From Phenylobacterium sp. (GTDB lineage Bacteria > Pseudomonadota > Alphaproteobacteria > Caulobacterales > Caulobacteraceae): a stretch of DNA of 43,138 nucleotides. The stretch covers positions 1-43,138 of the forward strand of contig NZ_JAHBYD010000036.1 of NCBI RefSeq assembly GCF_019636135.1, read 5' to 3'. This document shows positions 40,389 through 43,138 of the stretch, piece by piece. Every line of letters begins with the position of its first letter. Positions within the stretch are counted from its first letter, which is position 1. The position numbers and the translations under genes were made by a program. The notes beneath the pieces are model-generated. The model searched no databases and had not been told where the DNA came from. It worked only from the letters and a program-made list of their open reading frames with translations.

Positions 40389-41842
40389 CGCCCGAGCCCG
40401 TTCCGCTCTCCGCGCTGCTGCGCGGGCACGCGGCCACGGCGCCGGACGGTCCCGCGATCACCGCCGACGGCCGCACGCTGAGCTGGCGCGAGCTGGAGGC
40501 GCGGACCAACCGCGTCGCCCGCGCGCTGATCGCCCGGGGCGTGAAGCCCGACGACCTGGTGACCATCGTGCTGCCCAACGGCGCGGCGTTCCTCGAGGCC
40601 TGCTTCGCGTGCTGGAAGGCGGGCGCGACGCCGCAGCCGGCGTCCGTCCGCGCGCCGGCGGCCGAGCTGGCGGCGCTGATCGCGCTGGCCGACCCGGCGT
40701 TCGTCGTCGCCGATCCCGGCGTGGCGATCGCGGCGCGCCCCCGCGCGACCTACGACGAGCTGCTGGCCGCCGAGGCCGACGACAGTCCGCCGCCCGACCG
40801 CGTCGCCGGCGCCTGGAAGGCCCTCGGTTCGGGCGGATCGACCGGTCGGCCGAAGCTGATCGTCTCGACGTCGCGGGCGGTGGCGCAGTCGCCGCTGGGC
40901 TGGCGCCTGGCGGCCGACGACGTCGCGGTGATGCCGGGGCCGCTCTACCACAACGGCCCGTTCGCGACGGCCATCGCGGCGATGACGGCGGGCGCGCACC
41001 TGGTGATCCTGCCGCGGTTCGACGCCGAGGCGGTGCTGCGGGCGGTCGACGCCCACCACGCGACCTGGCTCTACCTGGTGCCGACCATGATGGGCCGCAT
41101 CTGGCGCCTGCCCGACGACGTGAAGGCGCGCTACGCCATGGCGTCCCTGCGCACGGTCTGGCATCTGGCCGCGCCCTGCCCGCCGTGGCTGAAGGCGGCC
41201 TGGATCGAGTGGCTGGGACCGGAGGTGATCTGGGAGCTGTACGCCGCGACCGAGGGCCTGGCCGGCACGGTGATCAACGGGACCGAGTGGCTCGAGCATC
41301 GCGGCTCGGTCGGCCGCGTCTTCACCGGGGCGGTGAAGATCGTGCGCGAGGACGGCGCCGATGCGCCGGCGGGCGTCGTCGGCGAGGTCTACATGCGCCA
41401 GTCCGACGGCGCGCCTGAGACATACCGCTATGTCGGCGCCGAAGCCCGGCGGCTGGGGGGCTGGCAATCGCTGGGCGACATGGGCTGGATGGACGCCGAC
41501 GGCTATCTCTACCTCGCGGACCGCCGCGCCGACATGATCCTGGTGGGCGGATCGAACGTCTATCCGGCCGAGATCGAAGCGGCGCTGGAGGAGCACCCGC
41601 AGGTGCGATCCTGCGCGGTGATCGGCCTGCCGCACGAGGACCTGGGCTCGGCCGTACACGCCATCGTGCAACCCGCGCCGGAGCTGGATATCGACGATCT
41701 GCGGGATTTCCTCAGCCGGCGACTCAGCGCGTACAAGCGGCCACGGACCTATGAGCTGGTGGACCAGCCGGTGCGCGACGACGCCGGCAAGGTGCGGCGC
41801 TCGCAACTGGTGGCCGAACGCCTGCAGCCGCAGGACGGATGA
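40379..41842 (+). CDS. AMP-forming acyl-CoA synthetase, bile-acid-CoA-ligase-like
   Basis: The 487-residue ligase would activate a carboxylic acid to the CoA thioester through an acyl-adenylate. Motifs are the P-loop GSGGSTGRPK (150-159), the A5-type YAATEG, the A7/A8 region SLGDMGWMDADGYLYLADRR and ILVGGSNVYPAEIEAAL, and a C-terminal Lys in DDAGKVRRSQL. The segment PGPLYHNGPF and the short length are shared with bacterial acid-CoA ligases of the bile acid group; this is a likeness, not proof of substrate. The ATG at 40379 overlaps the hydrolase stop, and the stop overlaps the regulator start (ATGA). It would feed the beta-oxidation enzymes of the divergent operon. Confidence 0.92.
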   Translation: MSVAPEPVPLSALLRGHAATAPDGPAITADGRTLSWRELEARTNRVARALIARGVKPDDLVTIVLPNGAAFLEACFACWKAGATPQPASVRAPAAELAALIALADPAFVVADPGVAIAARPRATYDELLAAEADDSPPPDRVAGAWKALGSGGSTGRPKLIVSTSRAVAQSPLGWRLAADDVAVMPGPLYHNGPFATAIAAMTAGAHLVILPRFDAEAVLRAVDAHHATWLYLVPTMMGRIWRLPDDVKARYAMASLRTVWHLAAPCPPWLKAAWIEWLGPEVIWELYAATEGLAGTVINGTEWLEHRGSVGRVFTGAVKIVREDGADAPAGVVGEVYMRQSDGAPETYRYVGAEARRLGGWQSLGDMGWMDADGYLYLADRRADMILVGGSNVYPAEIEAALEEHPQVRSCAVIGLPHEDLGSAVHAIVQPAPELDIDDLRDFLSRRLSAYKRPRTYELVDQPVRDDAGKVRRSQLVAERLQPQDG

Positions 41843-43138
41843 GGATGACGGCGAAGAACACCCGGGCGAAGGCGGCGACGGAGGCCGCGAACGACGCGCC
41901 GGCGCCGCGCGGCCGCGGGCGGCCGTCCAAGCGCGGGCAGAAGCGCGAGGCCCTGCTGGAAGGCGCGACGGCCCTGTTCAACGCGCGGGGCATCTCGGCG
42001 ATCAGCCTCGCCGAGGTGGCCGAGGCGGTCGGGCTGACCCGGGCGACCGTCTACTACTACGTGAGCGACCGGGCCGACCTGGTCTTCCAGTGCTACATGC
42101 GCGCCTGCGAACTGGTGGCCGACGACCTGGCCGCGGCGGCCGAGGCGGCGAACGGCTTCGAGCGCACCCTGGCCTTCATCCGCCTGGCGCTGACGCCTTC
42201 GCGGCCGCCCACGGCGGTGCTGACCGAGATCGGCGCGCTGGACGCGGCCCACGCCGAGGTGATCGGCGGCGCCAGCGCGCGCAACACCGCCGCCCTGACG
42301 AGCTTCATCGAAGCGGGGATGGCCGACGGCAGCGTCCGGCCGTGCGACGCCCAGGTGGCCGCGCAGGCGATCATCGGCATGCTGGCGTGGACGCAGCTCC
42401 TGCCCCACTGGTCGCGTGGCGCCGACACCGAGACGCGGCGCGCGCGGGCCGCGCAGACCATGATCGATCTGCTGACCCATGGCCTGGCGCGCGACCGCAG
42501 CGTCGCCTTCCACTGCGGGATCGACGCCTCGCGGCTGACACCGACGCTGGTCAACGCCTTCGACCGCCGGGAATCGTCGTCGCTGAAGCTGATGCAGGTG
42601 CTTGCGGCGGCCTCGCGGCTGTTCAACCGGAACGGCATCGAAGCGACGTCTCTCGACGAGATCGCGGCCTCGATGGGCGTCACCAAGGGCGTGCTCTACC
42701 ACTACTTCGACGACAAGTCGGACCTCGTGACCCGCTGCTACGAGCGCTCGTTCGAGATCTACGAGCAGTTCGTGACGCTCGCGAAGGCGCACGGGGACGA
42801 CGGCTTCCGCTCGGCGCTGATCAACGCCCACCTGAACATCCAGGGCCAGGTCGGCAGCCTGTCGCCGCTGATGCCCCAGCCGGGGTTCGGCGCGGTGCCC
42901 GAGGAGCAGCGCGCGACGATGCAGCGGCGCGCGGCGCAGGAGAATCGCACGGTCTCGGCCTGGCTGCAGAGCGGCATAGACGACGGCGTGGCCAATCCGC
43001 TCGACGCACCGCTGGTGACCCACATCATCGCCGGCGCATTCGGCTGGCTGCCCAAGTGGCTGCCGCCGGACAGGCCGCAGGACCCGATCCGGATGGCCGA
43101 CAAGATCATGGGCATGCTGCTCACCGGCCTGCGCGCCG
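41839..43138 (+). CDS. tandem TetR-type regulator (two HTH domains; partial at right edge)
   Basis: The visible 433 residues hold two TetR N-terminal DNA-binding domains. HTH1 lies at about 36-84 (LLEGATALFNARGISAISLA, then GLTRATVYYYVSDRADLV). HTH2 lies at about 247-296 (AAASRLFNRNGIEATSLDEI, then GVTKGVLYHYFDDKSDLV). Each is followed by its own ligand-domain-like helical region. Ordinary TetR proteins are about 200 residues, so this is a fused duplication. The N-terminus is basic and low-complexity (RGRGRPSKRGQKR). The ATG at 41839 overlaps the ligase stop; ATG 41845 is the alternative. The C-terminus runs off the window, although little is likely to be missing. It probably controls the divergent catabolic operons. 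Confidence 0.9.
   Translation, partial: MRMTAKNTRAKAATEAANDAPAPRGRGRPSKRGQKREALLEGATALFNARGISAISLAEVAEAVGLTRATVYYYVSDRADLVFQCYMRACELVADDLAAAAEAANGFERTLAFIRLALTPSRPPTAVLTEIGALDAAHAEVIGGASARNTAALTSFIEAGMADGSVRPCDAQVAAQAIIGMLAWTQLLPHWSRGADTETRRARAAQTMIDLLTHGLARDRSVAFHCGIDASRLTPTLVNAFDRRESSSLKLMQVLAAASRLFNRNGIEATSLDEIAASMGVTKGVLYHYFDDKSDLVTRCYERSFEIYEQFVTLAKAHGDDGFRSALINAHLNIQGQVGSLSPLMPQPGFGAVPEEQRATMQRRAAQENRTVSAWLQSGIDDGVANPLDAPLVTHIIAGAFGWLPKWLPPDRPQDPIRMADKIMGMLLTGLRA

Overview
The window is a high-GC chromosomal segment from an alphaproteobacterium. The GC-rich codon use, the dispersed GTCATCCCGG-type intergenic repeats and the gene complement suggest a Caulobacterales-like organism (Phenylobacterium/Caulobacter type); this is an inference and not a phylogenetic result. 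Both edges cut genes: an ABC permease on the left and a tandem-TetR regulator on the right.

Left flank (1-17346): a YbbP-YbbA-type ABC exporter is divergent from a TesA-type esterase. An MBL-fold hydrolase and a small GIY-YIG protein follow; the latter is bracketed by exact copies of a 39-bp repeat. A catabolic-looking minus-strand group follows (SDR, cytochrome P450, zinc-free MDR oxidoreductase, Baeyer-Villiger-type monooxygenase), with a structured non-coding region inside it. Next come envelope genes (a TonB-like proline-rich protein, an OmpA lipoprotein, an FKBP lipoprotein), a miniature flagellar-rod-like protein, a small Cys-rich secreted protein, a class C beta-lactamase-like hydrolase, an alpha/beta hydrolase lipoprotein, panD, a small lipoprotein and a SIMPL-domain protein.

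Genomic island (17406-31867): a tRNA with CAU anticodon carries at its 3' end a 19-bp sequence repeated exactly 14.4 kb downstream. Between the copies lie a tyrosine integrase next to the tRNA, a two-gene type III-like restriction-modification system (Mod and Res overlapping at TGATG), a serine recombinase, a secreted protein, an EEP-fold nuclease/phosphatase, a DUF488-like protein, an XRE regulator, two small lipoproteins and an unrecognised 438-residue protein. The island has lower GC than the host flanks. It carries matching integrase-arm-like repeats 60-65 bp inside each end, and three exact copies of a dyad (TGAACC-2 bp-GGTTCA) in front of different cargo genes, which may be a shared operator.

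Right flank (31868-43138): a compact minus-strand operon runs TonB-dependent receptor, Baeyer-Villiger-type monooxygenase, SDR, enoyl-CoA hydratase, acyl-CoA dehydrogenase. A plus-strand operon diverges from it: serine hydrolase/esterase, acyl-CoA synthetase, tandem TetR regulator. Together this reads as uptake, ketone-to-ester oxidation, ester cleavage, CoA activation and beta-oxidation of a hydrophobic (possibly steroid- or terpenoid-like) substrate.
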